Shown piece after piece: positions 1 through 8,862 of a stretch of DNA of 63,941 nucleotides. Origin of the DNA: Bacteroidota bacterium (GTDB lineage Bacteria > Bacteroidota > Bacteroidia > 2-12-FULL-35-15); NCBI GenBank assembly GCA_016707685.1, contig JADJHE010000025.1:1-63941 (forward strand), in the 5' to 3' direction. The notes beneath the pieces were generated by a model. That model did no database searches. It saw only the letters and a program-made list of their open reading frames with translations, and had not been told where the DNA came from. A program made the position numbers and the translations under genes. Numbering within the stretch: the first letter of the stretch is position 1; each line of letters begins with the position of its first letter.

Positions 1-17
1 TATTACTATTTTAGATA

Positions 18-1871
18 TTAAATGTTATTTTTCAACCACTCATTCGTCTCTTTATCAACAGACCAAACATAACATCCTTTCATTCCTCTAGTCATTAATG
101 TTCTGTAGGTGTTTTTAATGATTTTACGAATTAAGTCTTTTGCTTTTTCAGGATTTTCTTTTAAAAGTTTTTTATAACCTTTAATTGATGAGTCCATTCG
201 TGAGCGTTTGGCTGGGTCAACTAATACAATTCCATTTCGTACTACTAAATCTTCTCCAATAATTACTCCTACATAGTCTAATTCTAAGCCTTGGCAGGTA
301 TGAATACAACCAATTTCATTTACTGAATTTGGTTTCATAATCCATAACATACTGTCGAGGGCTAAATTCCATTTCATTGCAAATTTATATTCAGGGAATT
401 CAATGTCCATGGCATTGTTGTCTTTTGACTTTTCCAATCCCAGCAATATCCAGCTACTAAACGTGCACTGTTTTTTCTTTGTTCTTTCAAAAATTATTTT
501 TTTGTAATTCAGCGGGAGAGTCGCAAACCTTAAACTCGTAGTTGATTTCTTTTAAATCGGTATTTGCTGTTTCTCGAATTTGTAAAAGATTATCTAAAAA
601 GGCTAAATAGGCATCAGAGCCATTGCAACGAAACTGAGAACTTAGTTCCATTTCAATCACTTCGGCATTTAATTTTTTTGCTTGTTTTTTAATTTCGTCC
701 TTTGAACCAATATCTTTCATGGTTACTTTTTGGTCTTCATCAATAAAGAAAACAGAACAAGCTGCAGCATGAATAATTTCTTTAATTTGATTTTCTCCCA
801 AATTCTGAAACATTCCCGATTTCTCATTTAGGCGATGTGCTTCATCTACAACCAATGCATCAAATTCATTTATAGGTGTATTAATATAGCTTCCTGAACT
901 TTGGAACAATGCTGCAAACCTTGATTTAGTGATAGTGCCCGTTAATTTACTTTGATATACAGCACGTGGTGCTGCATTCTTTGTAACGTATTGTGTAAGC
1001 ATTTCTCTTTTGGTAATTTCAGTAAGTAAATTAATTGCTACAACTGATTTTCCAGTTCCTGGTCCTCCTTCAACAATTAATACTTTTTTCCCTTCTTTTT
1101 TTGCTTTCTCGGTTAACCATAGTGCGGTTTCGTAAACTAATTTTTGTTCATCCAATAACACAAATTCATCGTTCCCCTTTTAATAAGGAGGATAGACTTT
1201 CGGATAATTGTTTGGATGGACGCACTTTCCCAGAATCAATGCGGTACATAATTTCGCCATCATCGCCCTTTTTACAAAACGTTTTATAAAGTCGCGTAGT
1301 TTATGTGGGTCACGCTTTTAGAAAGACAGGTGCTTTTCTAAATAGTTTGAATAGAAAGGGTTTCTGATAACTTGATCATCTACATAATTATGAAGATAAG
1401 CGCATGGACTTAATGTAATGTTTCTTCATTCCGGACAGTTTCGCTATAGTCGTGCAAAATGTTGCGTATGACCAAAGCCTTGGTAGGAGGGATGGTTAGT
1501 TTCATGTAATCCTTTCCTAAAGCCGTTCTTACAATTCCATCTTTTTCACTTAATTCGGCCGATTTCCATTGTTTTAATTCAATTATGACAACATTGGGTT
1601 TGTTGTTTTCATCGGTGCCCGTGATTACAAAATCAATTCGTTTGCTTGTTTGTGGAATCTGACATTCAATTGCAATGCCTGTATTGTCTGGTATTTCGGG
1701 GTCATTTAAAACGGTGGACATGTAATGCAATGAATTCCACTCATGATTCCACTTCCTTCCTGAAGTACGTTTATGAAAAACTTCGAAAAATTTCTTTTCG
1801 ATAGTAAGGTCAATGTCGCCTCGCTCTACTTCATCTTGGAAACCTCTTTTTGTTGACCTGTATACTATCAT
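18..1871 (-). pseudogene. DUF2075 helicase with N-terminal nuclease-like domain, broken by several frameshifts
   Basis: Three reading-frame pieces (1871-1410, 1161-487, 446-18) together make one DUF2075 (COG3410-type) protein. The N-terminal piece has a PD-(D/E)XK-like signature (DFVITG followed by VVIIELKQW). The middle piece has Walker A GGPGTGKS, Walker B VVDEAH and an SSQFRC motif. The last piece has HTCQGLELDYVGV and RTLMTRGMKG, the usual late helicase motifs. Translating the gaps by hand recovers conserved sequence in shifted frames: YLHNYVDDQVIRNPFYSNYL, then KAPVFLK, RDPHKLRDFIKRFVK and GDDGEIMYRIDSGK between 1410 and 1161, and ARLVAGYCWDW near 450. At least four single-base shifts lie in or near homopolymers. 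The start is 2 nt after the stop of the MazG-like gene, so the two are probably coupled. Role: probably nucleic-acid processing or defence (inference). Whether the damage is real or a sequence error is open. Confidence 0.75.
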
Positions 1872-1873
1872 AC

Positions 1874-2235
1874 TTATAACTCGTTGTATTTTTTTGCAGT
1901 GCCTTTAGCTTTATCAACAGGATATTTCTCTCCGTTCTTTTTAATTTTCTAAGACGATGTCTTTACATTTAATCCTTTTTTTTTCGGCTAATAGAAAAGC
2001 ATAAGCTAAAACATCCGCTAATTCTTCCCTTGATTTTTTCTTTATTTGCGTCTTCAGCATTCTTCCAAAGGAATAATTCTAATAATTCATTTGCTTCAAT
2101 TGAAATGGCTAATGACAAATCTTTTGAATTGTGAAATTGCTCCCAATCTCTCTCGTTTCGGAACTTTACTAATGCATCGGTTATTTCTTTGATATCTTGG
2201 CCATTGTTGTGCCTATTGTTGGATTATTGTTCAGT
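1874..2235 (-). pseudogene. MazG-like nucleotide pyrophosphohydrolase, frameshifted
   Basis: There is no single open frame, but translating the minus strand piecewise gives ITDALVKFRNERDWEQFHN, then LSLAISIEANELLELFLWKN, EELADVLAYAFLLAEKKG-like and VDKAKGTAKKYNEL. This is the all-alpha NTP pyrophosphatase fold, with the EANELLE...ELADV metal-binding pattern. The family hydrolyses (d)NTPs to monophosphates. Frame changes fall at runs of A (for example the A-run after the GCCG near 1979), and no in-frame ATG was found, so the start is approximate. The stop (1874-1876) lies 2 nt before the DUF2075 start. The pairing with a DUF2075 protein is the most informative part of the context. Confidence 0.6.
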
Positions 2236-2432
2236 CTTTACTATACCCTCCATTTTATTTATTTCTTGGCCCCCCCGCGCCCCCTCTTCTCTTTAAAACT
2301 TTGCGCGTCAACCAAATTTTTTGTCTTCCAAATATTCAGGGTTTGAAGGGCCTTTCCGTTTCCCAGAGAAATTAAAAGCCTTTCCCATAATTGGGTTTGG
2401 AACAGTTTTTTTTTTTTTAAAAAAAAAAAATT
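2236..2432. other. Unassigned low-complexity stretch
   Basis: This holds a C-run next to GCGCCCCCTC, then unremarkable AT-rich DNA, then 14 T followed by 12 A near 2406-2430. No protein-like frame was recognised: the 87-aa minus-strand frame across it is lysine-rich, ends in the repeats and shows no domain. The homopolymer density and the frameshifts next door suggest that base accuracy may be poor here. Confidence 0.4.
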
Positions 2433-2466
2433 AAAAAAAGCCTCACAATTTCTGTGAGGCTTTTTT
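2433..2466. terminator. Bidirectional intrinsic terminator
   Basis: A-run, GCCTCACA (2440-2447), loop ATTTC, TGTGAGGC (2453-2460), then T6. The perfect 8-bp stem has an A-tract on one side and a T-tract on the other, so it can terminate in both directions. It separates the MazG/DUF2075 unit from the repeat block. Confidence 0.75.
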
Positions 2467-2529
2467 ATTAACAATAGGGTTGATGTAAGGTTTTTGGTGG
2501 TTTTTGGTTGAATACTTTGCAATGCTTTC

Positions 2530-2835
2530 GCGCAGATCCTGAATCAAGTTCAGGATGACGGGCGGGCGCACGGTTTAATGAGGTTTTGCTTCGCAATGCC
2601 TACGCAAGTTTCTCGACAGGCTCGAAATGACAGCCCGCTGTATAATATATAAGAAGAGATTGCTTCGGTCGTGAAAAACTCCCTCGCAATGACTGGCTTT
2701 GAAAGGCTTCCCGCAGATCCTAGATCGTCCTCCTGAGGCGGACAAGCGTCTAGGATGACTGGCTGGCGCACTATTATAATAATGCTTCGTAAGAGATTGC
2801 TTCAGTCGTGAAAAACGCCCTCGCAATGACAAGGT
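2530..2835. repeat. Cluster of interspersed palindromic repeats (five modules)
   Basis: Modules in order: an inverted repeat GATCCTGAA...TTCAGGAT (about 2535-2557); a TTTCTCGACAGGCTCGAAATGAC element (about 2609-2631); AGAGATTGCTTCGGTCGTG...CCCTCGCAATGAC (about 2653-2692); an IR AGATCCTAGA...TCTAGGATGAC (about 2714-2760); and a second, slightly diverged AGAGATTGCTTC...CTCGCAATGAC copy (about 2791-2830). The same modules recur at 3.9-4.3 kb and 18.5-18.6 kb. No coding potential is visible. Such elements are common between genes in Bacteroidota and some other phyla; their function is unknown. Confidence 0.8.
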
Positions 2836-2839
2836 ATCA

Positions 2840-3829
2840 TTACTTATTATTAATCAGATTAATAATAACTTTAACCATCATGTCTTTGTCGTCCGATTTG
2901 GATTCGGCTATCATTAAGGTTAATGCAACCAATGCATTATCATCAATTACCTTTTTGTTATTGTGATATAACAAATTGTTCCGTTCTAAAAACCAAACGA
3001 ATAAAAAAGCCGCAATACGCTTGTTACCATCCGAAAAAGAATGATTTTTCACTACAAAATATAAAAGATTAGCGGCCTTTTCTTCAATGTGTGGATATAA
3101 TTCTTTACTATCAAATGTTTGATAAATGCCTTGCAATGAACCTTTAAACGATTTATCTTTTTCGTTCCCAAATAATTCCGAACCTCCAAATTTAGTTTTT
3201 AAACTTTCAATTGCTTTTTTTGCTTCTGCATACGAAATTTTGAAAACCTCTTTGTTTCCTGTTTTCTTAATTTTTAAAGTTTGATGATCGTATTTGTCCA
3301 AAATATCGAGGGCAAACGAATAATCGCTTAATACTTTTAGAAGGCCTTTGGCTTCGCTGCTGGATATTTTTTTAGATTTAGAAACATCTTCAATAAGGGC
3401 AATGGCTTGCTTTAATTCCTGAAATTTATTTTCTGTTTCTTGCAGGCGTTTTTCATTAATTGCATATCCCTTTACTAAATAATCTTTTAAGCGTTGTGTA
3501 GCCCATTGGCGAAATTGAGTTCCTTGTTTTGATTTTACTCGATAACCAACAGAAATGATAACATCTAGATTGTAATACTTTTGTACAGTTTCTTGTGTTT
3601 TTCCTTTTATAGCGCCATGTTGTGTGGTGTGTGCAAAATTTGCACATACCACTTTTTCCTCCAGCTCTCCTTCCTTAAATACATTACTTATATGTTTTGT
3701 AATTACTGTTCTATCTCTTTGAAATAATTCCGAAATCTGACTTTGGTTGAGCCATACGGTATCCCCATCAAATTTTACTTCAATTTGGGTATTGCCTTCT
3801 TTACCTTTATAAATTTCTATTTCATTCAT
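2840..3829 (-). CDS. RhuM-like protein with C-terminal Fic/Doc domain
   Basis: 329 aa. Residues about 1-130 are a RhuM-like (virulence RhuM family) region, with DTVWLNQSQISELFQRDRT and later YYNLDVIISVGYRVKS, a putative DNA- or protein-binding part. Residues about 190-320 form a Fic/Doc fold with the active-site motif HSFSDGNKRIA (H-x-F-x-D-G-N-K-R). The GNKR ending is the Doc-like version; Doc is a kinase toxin that phosphorylates EF-Tu, whereas most Fic proteins AMPylate. Which reaction this one performs cannot be read from sequence. A TAAATTTG box ends 5 nt before the ATG, suggesting a very short or absent leader. No antitoxin gene is adjacent. Repeats on both sides fit an accessory insertion. 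Confidence 0.85.
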   Translation of the reverse strand: MNEIEIYKGKEGNTQIEVKFDGDTVWLNQSQISELFQRDRTVITKHISNVFKEGELEEKVVCANFAHTTQHGAIKGKTQETVQKYYNLDVIISVGYRVKSKQGTQFRQWATQRLKDYLVKGYAINEKRLQETENKFQELKQAIALIEDVSKSKKISSSEAKGLLKVLSDYSFALDILDKYDHQTLKIKKTGNKEVFKISYAEAKKAIESLKTKFGGSELFGNEKDKSFKGSLQGIYQTFDSKELYPHIEEKAANLLYFVVKNHSFSDGNKRIAAFLFVWFLERNNLLYHNNKKVIDDNALVALTLMIAESKSDDKDMMVKVIINLINNK

Positions 3830-3833
3830 TTGG

Positions 3834-3841
3834 CAAATTTA
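3834..3841 (-). promoter_or_regulatory. Bacteroidota -7 box for the RhuM-Fic gene
   Basis: TAAATTTG on the minus strand (CAAATTTA as printed) matches TAnnTTTG. It ends 5 nt before the ATG at 3829, so transcription should begin at or next to the start codon. Confidence 0.5.
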
Positions 3842-3912
3842 AACGATTATAGCTTAGTGTATAACAAAACGAAAAAAATGAGAAACAAAATCCATTGCAT
3901 CTAATTTATGAT

Positions 3913-4272
3913 TCTAGTTGTTGGTTGTTGATTGTTGGGGATTGCGGGCGCGCAGTTTAATGGGCTTGTTGCTTCGGAAGAGATTGCTTCGGTCGTGAAA
4001 TACTCCCTCGCAATGACAGGCTTCGTAAGGCTTGCATACGTTCTCGATACGCTGAGCTGGCAAGCTCAGCACTCGAACGGACAACGCACTATATATGCAC
4101 TCGAACTGATAGCGCGCTAATATAATAATGCTTCGGAAGAGATTGCTTCGGTCGTAAAAACTCCCTCGCAATGACAACACACGTTCTCGACTCCGCTCCG
4201 GCAAGCGCAGCGCTAATAAATTCTCGGAATGCCGCTTCGTTCTTCGACAGGCTCGAACTGACAGCCCACAGA
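3913..4272. repeat. Interspersed repeat cluster
   Basis: It begins with a GTTGTTGGTTGTTG word-repeat, then GGGCGCGCAG and two copies of AGAGATTGCTTCGGTCGT...CTCCCTCGCAATGACA (about 3979-4018 and 4138-4175). These are interleaved with TTCTCGATACGCTGAG / AGCTCAGCACTCGAA, CGTTCTCGACTCCGCTC and TTCTTCGACAGGCTCGAACTGAC elements. The frames that cross it are shadows. It fills the whole gap between the RhuM-Fic gene and ribBA. Confidence 0.8.
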
Positions 4273-4279
4273 AAAAATG

Positions 4280-5494
4280 CTATTTATCCACCTTCAAGGT
4301 ATGTCCCATTTTATCGCGTTTGGTTTCGAGGTAAAGTTTGTTGTGTTCATTGCTTTCAATTTCAATGGCAACATTTTCTACAATCTCTAATCCATAACCA
4401 ATTAGTCCGGCACGTTTGCGTGGGTTATTGCTCATGAGGCGTATTTTGCTCAATCCTAAATCGCGTAAAATTTGTGCGCCTACACCATAATCGCGCTCGT
4501 CCATTTTAAAGCCCAATTCCAAATTGGCTTCCACGGTATCGCGTCCTTCTTCTTGTAATTTATAAGCTTTTAGTTTGTTCATGAGTCCTATGCCACGTCC
4601 TTCCTGGTTCATGTACACAATCACTCCTTTGCCTTCTTTTTCAATCATCTCCATGCTTTTGTGTAGTTGTGGTCCGCAGTCGCAACGGCAGCTTCCAAAA
4701 ATATCGCCCGTAAGGCAGCTGGAGTGTACACGTACCAATACAGGTTCGTTCTTTTCCCAGGTACCTTTTATCAATGCCAAATGTTCCATATCATTGGTGG
4801 TTTGGCGGTAGGCTACTAAATCGAAATTACCCCATTGGGTAGGCATTTTTATTTGTACATTTTTGGTAATGATGCTTTCGTGATTGATACGGTAAGCAAT
4901 CAAATCCTCGATGGAAATAATTTTTAAGTTTAATTTTTTTGCAATTTCCAACAGCTGTGGCAAACGTGCCATGCTGCCATCTTCGTTCATAATTTCTACC
5001 AAGGCACCTGCAGGTTCAAATCCTGCTAAGCGGGCAAGGTCAACGGTTGCTTCGGTATGTCCGGCTCTGCGGAGTACACCACCATTTTTTGCTTTTAATG
5101 GGAAAATATGTCCGGGCTTACCAAACTCTTCGGGTTTAATAGCGGGGTTAATCAATGCTTGTATGGTTTTGGAACGGTCGGATGCCGAAATACCTGTGGT
5201 GCATCCATAACCCAATAAATCAACCGACACAGTAAATGCGGTGCTGTGCTCGGCTGTATTGTTGCTTACCATCATCTCCAATCCTAACTCGTGTACACGC
5301 TCTTCGGTAATGGCAGCGCAAATTAATCCGCGTCCGTGGGTAGCCATAAAGTTAATTACTTCGGGTGTTACATTTCGGGCTGCTGTAAGGAAGTCGCCTT
5401 CGTTCTCACGGTCCTCATCGTCCACCACAATAATAACTTTTCCTGCTTTAATGTCGGCAATGGCTTCTTCAATGGTATTTAATACAGAGTTCAT
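4280..5494 (-). CDS. ribBA: Bifunctional DHBP synthase / GTP cyclohydrolase II (RibBA)
   Basis: 404 aa from the ATG at 5494. It carries out the two entry steps of riboflavin synthesis: ribulose-5-P to 3,4-dihydroxy-2-butanone-4-P, and GTP to the pyrimidine precursor. The N-terminal half has DDEDRENEGDF and HTEATVDLARLAG. The C-terminal half has the zinc cysteines in SSCLTGDIFGSCRCDCG, plus NQEGRGIGL and SNNPRKRAGL. An upstream in-frame ATG at 5539 is unlikely to be used, because a TATCTTTG -7 box covers it. Length is normal. No FMN riboswitch is visible in the short leader. It is a single-gene unit. Confidence 0.97.
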   Translation of the reverse strand: MNSVLNTIEEAIADIKAGKVIIVVDDEDRENEGDFLTAARNVTPEVINFMATHGRGLICAAITEERVHELGLEMMVSNNTAEHSTAFTVSVDLLGYGCTTGISASDRSKTIQALINPAIKPEEFGKPGHIFPLKAKNGGVLRRAGHTEATVDLARLAGFEPAGALVEIMNEDGSMARLPQLLEIAKKLNLKIISIEDLIAYRINHESIITKNVQIKMPTQWGNFDLVAYRQTTNDMEHLALIKGTWEKNEPVLVRVHSSCLTGDIFGSCRCDCGPQLHKSMEMIEKEGKGVIVYMNQEGRGIGLMNKLKAYKLQEEGRDTVEANLELGFKMDERDYGVGAQILRDLGLSKIRLMSNNPRKRAGLIGYGLEIVENVAIEIESNEHNKLYLETKRDKMGHTLKVDK

Positions 5495-5536
5495 CTCTTT
5501 CTGATTTTTTGTTTGTATCCAATCTAAATTGGAGGG

Positions 5537-5544
5537 CAAAGATA
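5537..5544 (-). promoter_or_regulatory. -7 box of ribBA
   Basis: TATCTTTG on the minus strand (CAAAGATA as printed) fits TAnnTTTG. It supports 5494 as the start codon, with a leader of roughly 35 nt. Confidence 0.55.
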
Positions 5545-5622
5545 ATAAAAATAAGGTTTTGAGATTGTTGTTTTAACAATATGTTGTTCAAAAACCATGT
5601 GCCTGCAATTAAATAAAATCAC

Positions 5623-5630
5623 TAAATTTG
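5623..5630 (+). promoter_or_regulatory. -7 box of the MCE gene
   Basis: TAAATTTG, 28 nt before the GTG start at 5659. Confidence 0.5.
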
Positions 5631-5658
5631 TTTCCGAACTTGTAAAACCATTCATTAA

Positions 5659-6636
5659 GTGAAACTAACAAAAGAAGTTAAAGTAGGAATTGTAACTACC
5701 ATTGCCATAGGTTGCTTTATTTATGGCTTTAATTTTTTAAAAGGGAAGGACTTTTTCTCAACGCAACGTAAGTTTTATGCCGTATATCAGGACATTGATG
5801 GATTGGTGGATGCCAACCCAATGCTCATTAACGGTTTTAGAGTGGGGATGGTAGGTGATATTGAATTGATGAACGATGGGTCGGGAAAGGTATTAGTAAC
5901 CTTGGTGTTGGATGATGAAGTGAATGTTCCAAAAAATTCAATTGCGCGTGTGGTGAGTTCGGATTTATTGGGTTCAAAAGCAATTCAATTGGTATTGGGT
6001 ACTGGAACGGATTATGCCGAAAGTGGTGATACCTTGGTAGCATCGCAAGAGGATAATTTAAAACAGGCTGTAAATAAAACCATTGCTCCTTTGCAAAAAA
6101 AGGCAGAGGGTTTAATTTCTTCTATTGACTCGGTAATGGTGGTGGTGCAACAAGTGTTCAACGAAAGTGCTCGTCAGAACCTTGCAAAAAGTTTCGAGAA
6201 CATCAAAGATGCAATTGCTTCCTTGGAAACAACATCGTACCGTTTGGATACCTTGGTAAACAGCGAAAAAGCAAAAATCTCCAGCATATTATCGAAGATC
6301 AATCACTTGGCAGGTACCTTGGATGAGAACTCCGGTAAGCTTGCTAACGTAATCAATAACTTTTCGAACATAAGCGATTCATTGGCACAATCGAACTTAA
6401 AACAAGCCATCAACAATGCAGATGTGGCTTTGTCGCAAGCATCGAGCATCATGACAAAAATTAATAAAGGTGAAGGTTCATTGGGATTATTGGTGAACAA
6501 TGATAGCTTGTACCGTAAGCTGGATAAATCATCGGAGGATTTAGATAAGTTGTTAAAAGACTTACGTATCAACCCAGAACGTTATGTTCATATTTCGGTG
6601 TTTGGTAGGAAGGATAGGAATAAACCGAAGGAGTAG
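5659..6636 (+). CDS. MlaD/MCE family lipid-transport protein
   Basis: 325 aa with a GTG start. An N-terminal membrane anchor (VGIVTTIAIGCFIYGFNFLK) is followed by an MCE domain at about 35-115 (FYAVYQDIDGLVDANPMLING...VGMVGDIEL). The rest is a long helical stretch (about 130-300) with repeated asparagine/serine heptads. MCE proteins form periplasmic rings or tubes that move phospholipids between the membranes; partners (MlaE, MlaF) are not in the window. In Flavobacteria I recall this gene near the same Fe-S genes as here. The downstream gap is entirely repeats. The family call is firm; the exact substrate is unknown. Confidence 0.9.
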   Translation: MKLTKEVKVGIVTTIAIGCFIYGFNFLKGKDFFSTQRKFYAVYQDIDGLVDANPMLINGFRVGMVGDIELMNDGSGKVLVTLVLDDEVNVPKNSIARVVSSDLLGSKAIQLVLGTGTDYAESGDTLVASQEDNLKQAVNKTIAPLQKKAEGLISSIDSVMVVVQQVFNESARQNLAKSFENIKDAIASLETTSYRLDTLVNSEKAKISSILSKINHLAGTLDENSGKLANVINNFSNISDSLAQSNLKQAINNADVALSQASSIMTKINKGEGSLGLLVNNDSLYRKLDKSSEDLDKLLKDLRINPERYVHISVFGRKDRNKPKE

Positions 6637-7140
6637 GTTGGTTGTTGGTTGTTAGTTGTTGGTTGTTGGGGTGCGCGTTGTCATTTCGAGGTGGAACGTA
6701 TCGAGAAAGTGGGAAGGGAAGAATAGGCAATAGGCAATAGCGATTAGTGAATAGGAAATAGTACAGTGCGATGTCATTTCGAGTGTGGAGCGTAGCGTAA
6801 CGTATCGGAGTTTGAAAGCGGGAAGGGAAGCCAATTTGGAAATTTGAGAATTTGGAAATTATTGAATAAGTGCAGTGCGTTGTCATTTCGAGTGTGAAGC
6901 GTAGCGGAACGTATCGAGAAAGCGGGAAGGGTTTGGAAGATTTAGGATTGAGGATTTAGGAATGGTACCGTGCGTTGTCATTTCGAGCGGAGTCGAGAAA
7001 GCGGGAAGGGAAGCCAATTTGAAAATTTGAGAATTTGGAAATTATTGAATAAGTGCAGTGCGTTGTCATTTCGAGTGTGAGGGGATCGAGAAACAGGAAG
7101 GTTTGGGAAAGTGAATAGGAGATGAAGTGATGGGGTGACG
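6637..7140. repeat. Mosaic chain of intergenic modules (five hinge copies)
   Basis: A chain of units, each made of a low-complexity word tract, a GTGCG hinge, and a TCATTTCGAG...TCGAGAAA hairpin ending GGGAAGG. Word tracts: GTTGGTTGTTG (6637-6668), GGCAATAGG / AATAG words (6723-6765), AATTTGGAAATTTGAG (6833-6865 and again 7015-7045). Hinges lie at about 6670, 6768, 6877, 6969 and 7056. After 7140 comes a plain AT-rich lead into the next gene. No gene was seen. Confidence 0.85.
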
Positions 7141-7268
7141 AAGGAAAACAAAAATTATAATTAAAGAACAAAACAAACATTAGAAACAGTTAGCTGTTTA
7201 TTTAATATAAATAAAACACAAAAAGGCTTGTTTAACTTTAGTTAAAAACGCCATCAACCATCAACATT

Positions 7269-8594
7269 ATGATTTCAACCATCGTATTTATATTGTTACT
7301 AGGAGCAGGCGGAGGCCTGTTTTTTATTAATGCCAAAAAGATTCGCAGAAATATTTTGCTCGGTAAGGACATTAACCGCACCGACAATTTTGCGGAGCGT
7401 GTTAAAACAATGACACTTGTTGCATTGGGACAAAAGAAAATGTTCACTCGTCCCATCCCAGCAATCTTGCATTTGTTTTTATATGCTGCTTTTGTAATCA
7501 CACAAATTGAATTGATCGAAATTGTGGTGGATGGCATCGCTGGTTCGCACCGTGTATTCCGTCCTTCATTGGGTGGTTTCTACACCTTTATGGTTAGCTT
7601 CATCGAAATACTTTCGGTATTGGCATTCATTGGTACCATCGCTTTTTTAGCGAGACGTAATTTATTAAAAGTACCTCGCTTGGTGCACAACGATTTAACT
7701 GGTTGGCCAAAGCTGGATGCTAACTTTATTTTGTTTGGTGAGTTAACATTAATCTGCTTCATCTTTATGATGAATGGTGCTGATGAAGTTTTATATTCTC
7801 GTGGTGTATCGCATGCAACCAACCTTGGTGATGGTTCATTGGGTTTAGCAATCAGCTCACATGTTGGTCCAATGTTGTTTGGTGGAATGAGTGATTCTGC
7901 TTTACACATTGTGGAGCGCATCGGATGGTGGGGACATATTGTTATGGTATTCGGTTTCTTGAACTACTTAGTGGTATCAAAACATTTACACATTTTATTG
8001 GCGTTCCCAAATACCTTCTATTCGAACTTAAAACCTAAAGGTGAATTCACCAACATGGATTCTGTTACCAACGAGGTAAAAGCAATTTTTGATCCTTCGT
8101 TTACACCACCTCCTGCTGATCCAAACGTTCCTATGCGTTTTGGTGCAAAGGATGTAACCGACCTTACGTGGAAACAATTATTGGATGCATATTCATGTAC
8201 CGAATGTGGTCGTTGTACTTCATCGTGCCCAGCAAACATTACAGGTAAATTATTATCACCACGTAAAATCATGATGAGTACGCGTGATCGTTTGGAAGAA
8301 GTTGGTAAAAACATTGATGCCAACAAAGGTGAGTTTAAAGACGATGGAAAAGCATTGTTAGGTGATTACATTACACCAGAAGAATTATGGGCTTGTACAT
8401 CGTGCAATGCATGTGTGCAGGAATGTCCAGTGAACATTGATCCATTAAGCATCATTGTTGAAATGCGCAGATTTATGGTGATGGAACAAAGTGCTGCTCC
8501 AACAGAGTTGAATGGTATGTTTACCAATATTGAAAACAATGGTGCGCCATGGCAGTTTGCGCAAGCGGACAGATTGAATTGGAAATCGGAGTAA
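7269..8594 (+). CDS. Membrane-bound (Fe-S)-binding oxidoreductase subunit (HdrC/GlpC-like)
   Basis: 441 aa. The N-terminal ~270 residues hold about five to six membrane helices resembling a nitrate-reductase-gamma/HdrE cytochrome b part. Residues about 300-400 are a two-cluster ferredoxin domain: CTECGRCTSSCP and CTSCNACVQECP, each C-x2-C-x2-C-x3-C-P. It likely passes electrons between the quinone pool and soluble Fe-S partners. The CCG-domain gene at 9653 is the natural partner. The region between the two is interrupted by a HAD gene and repeats. The electron donor is not known. Confidence 0.88.
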   Translation: MISTIVFILLLGAGGGLFFINAKKIRRNILLGKDINRTDNFAERVKTMTLVALGQKKMFTRPIPAILHLFLYAAFVITQIELIEIVVDGIAGSHRVFRPSLGGFYTFMVSFIEILSVLAFIGTIAFLARRNLLKVPRLVHNDLTGWPKLDANFILFGELTLICFIFMMNGADEVLYSRGVSHATNLGDGSLGLAISSHVGPMLFGGMSDSALHIVERIGWWGHIVMVFGFLNYLVVSKHLHILLAFPNTFYSNLKPKGEFTNMDSVTNEVKAIFDPSFTPPPADPNVPMRFGAKDVTDLTWKQLLDAYSCTECGRCTSSCPANITGKLLSPRKIMMSTRDRLEEVGKNIDANKGEFKDDGKALLGDYITPEELWACTSCNACVQECPVNIDPLSIIVEMRRFMVMEQSAAPTELNGMFTNIENNGAPWQFAQADRLNWKSE

Positions 8595-8800
8595 TTAGGG
8601 AATAGCGAATAGTAAATAGTAAATAGTAAATAGTGAATAGTAAATAGTGAATAGTAAATAGTGTCGTGCGTTGTCATTTCGAGCGGAGTCGAGAAAGCGG
8701 GAAGGTTTAGGGAATAGGCAATAGCGAATTGTAATTGGTAAATAGGGGCAGTGCGCATAGCATGTCATGCTGAGGAAACGAAGCATCTGCGGGAGGCTTT
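8595..8800. repeat. AATAG word array plus TCATTTCGAG module
   Basis: Seven-base words TAAATAG / TGAATAG are repeated about nine times (8603-8660). The hinge GTGCGTTG and a TCATTTCGAGCGGAGTCGAG hairpin (about 8666-8698) follow, then more words and a second hinge (about 8752) leading into a different element, CATGTCATGCTGAGGAAACG. No coding signal. Confidence 0.8.
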
Positions 8801-8862
8801 AGAAAAAATATAAAAAATAAAAGTTGTGCGCTAACAGCAAACAACAACAAACAAAAAAAAGA

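Noticed and set aside
5495..5658. FMN riboswitch ahead of ribBA
   Set aside because: The leader between the -7 box and the ATG is only about 35 nt, too short for an RFN element, and no conserved RFN blocks were seen.
6569..7180. Minus-strand frames of 60-105 aa in the repeat block
   Set aside because: They are translations of the intergenic modules and repeat one another; none has a promoter, a conserved motif or a normal composition.
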